Origin: Microvirga ossetica
GTDB lineage: Bacteria; Pseudomonadota; Alphaproteobacteria; Rhizobiales; Beijerinckiaceae
NCBI RefSeq assembly: GCF_002741015.1
Contig: NZ_CP016619.1
Coordinates: 620,001 to 684,000, forward strand
Direction of reading: 5' to 3'
DNA length: 64,000 bases
Positions within the stretch are counted from its first letter, which is position 1. The number at the start of each line of letters is the position of its first letter. Made by a program: the position numbers and the translations under genes. The notes beneath the pieces were generated by a model, which ran no database searches, was not told the origin of the DNA, and worked only from the letters and a program-made list of their open reading frames with translations. Positions 63,106 through 64,000 of this stretch are shown here, one piece after another.

Positions 63106-63342
63106 ATGATGTTGCTTGAATTGGAAAACGAGCAGTTGGGTATTCTCAGGCGAGCCCTGGAAGCAAGAGCGCGTGACATGCAACTGCGACTGGGCAGCGA
63201 TCCTGGTGACGAAGGTTTCCGGCACGAAGCGACACTCACGACCCAGCTTCTGCGACAGGTCGAGGCACTGGAACGGCGATTAGGCCACCGCGCCTCGGGC
63301 ATGATCGATATCGAGTCAATGCCAATTGAAGATGAAGATTGA
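63106..63342 (+). CDS. Small hypothetical helical protein
   Basis: 78 residues, MMLLELENEQLGILRRALEARARDMQ, then HEATLTTQLLRQVEALERRLG. Two amphipathic helices and an acidic tail. No family recognised; could be a small partner protein. Divergent from the Crp-like gene. Confidence 0.45.
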   Translation: MMLLELENEQLGILRRALEARARDMQLRLGSDPGDEGFRHEATLTTQLLRQVEALERRLGHRASGMIDIESMPIEDED

Positions 63343-63465
63343 AAGCAAGTCCCGAATGCCAAAAATCGCGGGTTCCTACCCGCTATCCACAGCCTCCTAA
63401 TTAGATGGTTAACGCTTCCTCAACCCGTCTCTATTTCTAATAGAATGGTGATTTGGAGGCGGCAG

Positions 63466-63558
63466 ATGGGAAGCAGCGTCGAGGGTGGGAGACGGGTTTC
63501 CATGATGTCTGATGAGGAACTTCTTCGAACGATTGGTCAGGACCTCCGCACCCTCTAC
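63466..63558 (+). pseudogene. NepR-like anti-sigma factor gene cut by IS701
   Basis: 31 codons with GGAGG upstream, ending ELLRTIGQDLRTLY exactly at the IS701 end. The pattern IGxxLRxxY opens the conserved NepR domain of the alphaproteobacterial general stress response; the rest (V-x-EPVPDRF-like) would lie beyond the IS, outside the window. With so few residues the assignment is tentative. Confidence 0.5.
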
Positions 63559-64000
63559 CACTACAGTTGCACGCTGCACTGGCGCCCTAATTACCTCCTG
63601 ATCTGATACAGGAGGCTGCCATGTCAGGCGTGGCCATCGAGCAGATGCTCGAACTCTGGTGTGTGGAGTTGCGTCAGGTCAAAGCTGATCTCAAACTCCA
63701 GTTTGCTCATCCCAGTGTCGCGGCCTCTGCGGCCGCCTTCCTCGACGGTCTGCTCGGGCCGGAGCGGCGCAAGACCGGCTGGATGCGGGCGGAAGCCGCC
63801 GGTGATCCGGGACCATGGCGCCAGCAGGCGGTGCTCGGGCGCAGCCACTGGGACGCGGATGCTTTGCGGGACATGGTGCGCGACTATGCGCTCGAGACGC
63901 TCGCCTCTCCCGGAGCGGTACTGGTGATCGATGAGACCGGCTTTCTCAAGCAGGGGCAGAACTCGTGCGGGGTGGGACGCCAGTACACTGGGTCAGCCGG
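63559..64000 (+). mobile_element. IS701-family insertion sequence, second copy (partial in window)
   Basis: Begins with the same CACTACAGTTGCAC end as the 14-kb copy and runs to the window edge. Orientation is opposite to the first copy. All bases I compared are the same as in the first copy. Confidence 0.9.
63621..64000 (+). CDS. IS701-family transposase, N-terminal part (continues outside window)
   Basis: The first 126 codons, identical in translation to the start of the 14-kb transposase, through VLVIDETGFLKQGQNSCGVG. Cut only by the window edge, not by mutation. Confidence 0.93.
   Translation, partial: MSGVAIEQMLELWCVELRQVKADLKLQFAHPSVAASAAAFLDGLLGPERRKTGWMRAEAAGDPGPWRQQAVLGRSHWDADALRDMVRDYALETLASPGAVLVIDETGFLKQGQNSCGVGRQYTGSA

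Overview
The window reads as high-GC alphaproteobacterial DNA. The gene set (ActP/DUF485/Acs operon, Bug/Tct transport, many class III cyclase-TPR proteins, a NepR-like fragment, IS701/IS21/IS110 elements) is what I would expect from Hyphomicrobiales of the Methylobacteriaceae type, for example Microvirga. That placement is inference from gene content, not from a marker gene.

Layout. 1-11.7 kb: the 3' part of a type I glutamine synthetase gene, then small cytosolic and stress genes (DUF6522-like, YbaK-type deacylase, tandem UspA, PAS/receiver-like protein), a methyltransferase, a decayed dodecin-like gene, a nucleotidyltransferase-like gene, and a SNF2 helicase + SWIM zinc-finger pair. This part ends at a 3' tRNA-Lys fragment that looks like an attachment-site scar. 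11.98-15.4 kb: a group II intron with its maturase sits next to a complete IS701-type element. 15.4-22 kb: a tight minus-strand operon acs-DUF485-actP-DUF294/CBS-DnaQ-like exonuclease (acetate uptake and activation). 22.6-31 kb: two class III cyclase/TolB-like/TPR proteins, a BTAD/TolB-like/TPR regulator, an amino-acid ABC binding protein, and small enzymes. 31-38.4 kb: GNAT, an IS110 element, an orphan sensor kinase with a periplasmic binding domain, TetR, and a PAP2/haloperoxidase-like protein.

38.8-50.5 kb is the main metabolic locus. One minus-strand gene cluster encodes TctABC-type uptake, a fumarylacetoacetate-hydrolase-family protein, a small Cys-containing protein, HyuB and HyuA homologues, an unknown protein and a DapA-family lyase/aldolase. 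A divergent LysR gene flanks it. A 45-bp block with identical internal spacing occurs both at the lysR/dapA-like intergenic region and again inside the cluster, which suggests one regulator controls two promoters. The HyuA + HyuB + small subunit arrangement resembles ATP-dependent carboxylases of the acetone/acetophenone type, but the substrate is unknown.

50.9-64 kb is a scarred region. A phytanoyl-dioxygenase-like gene is cut by IS21, a PRC-barrel gene carries one in-frame TAG, a cytochrome c' gene is reduced to its haem end, and a NepR-like gene is cut by a second, apparently identical IS701 copy. Two more intact class III cyclase/TPR genes are here, with two related 5' relics. The two IS701 copies lie in opposite orientation about 48 kb apart. 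The strongest themes are the local expansion and decay of cyclase/TolB-like/TPR signalling genes and the LysR-controlled Hyu/Tct/DapA cluster. No rRNA, complete tRNA or CRISPR array was seen.
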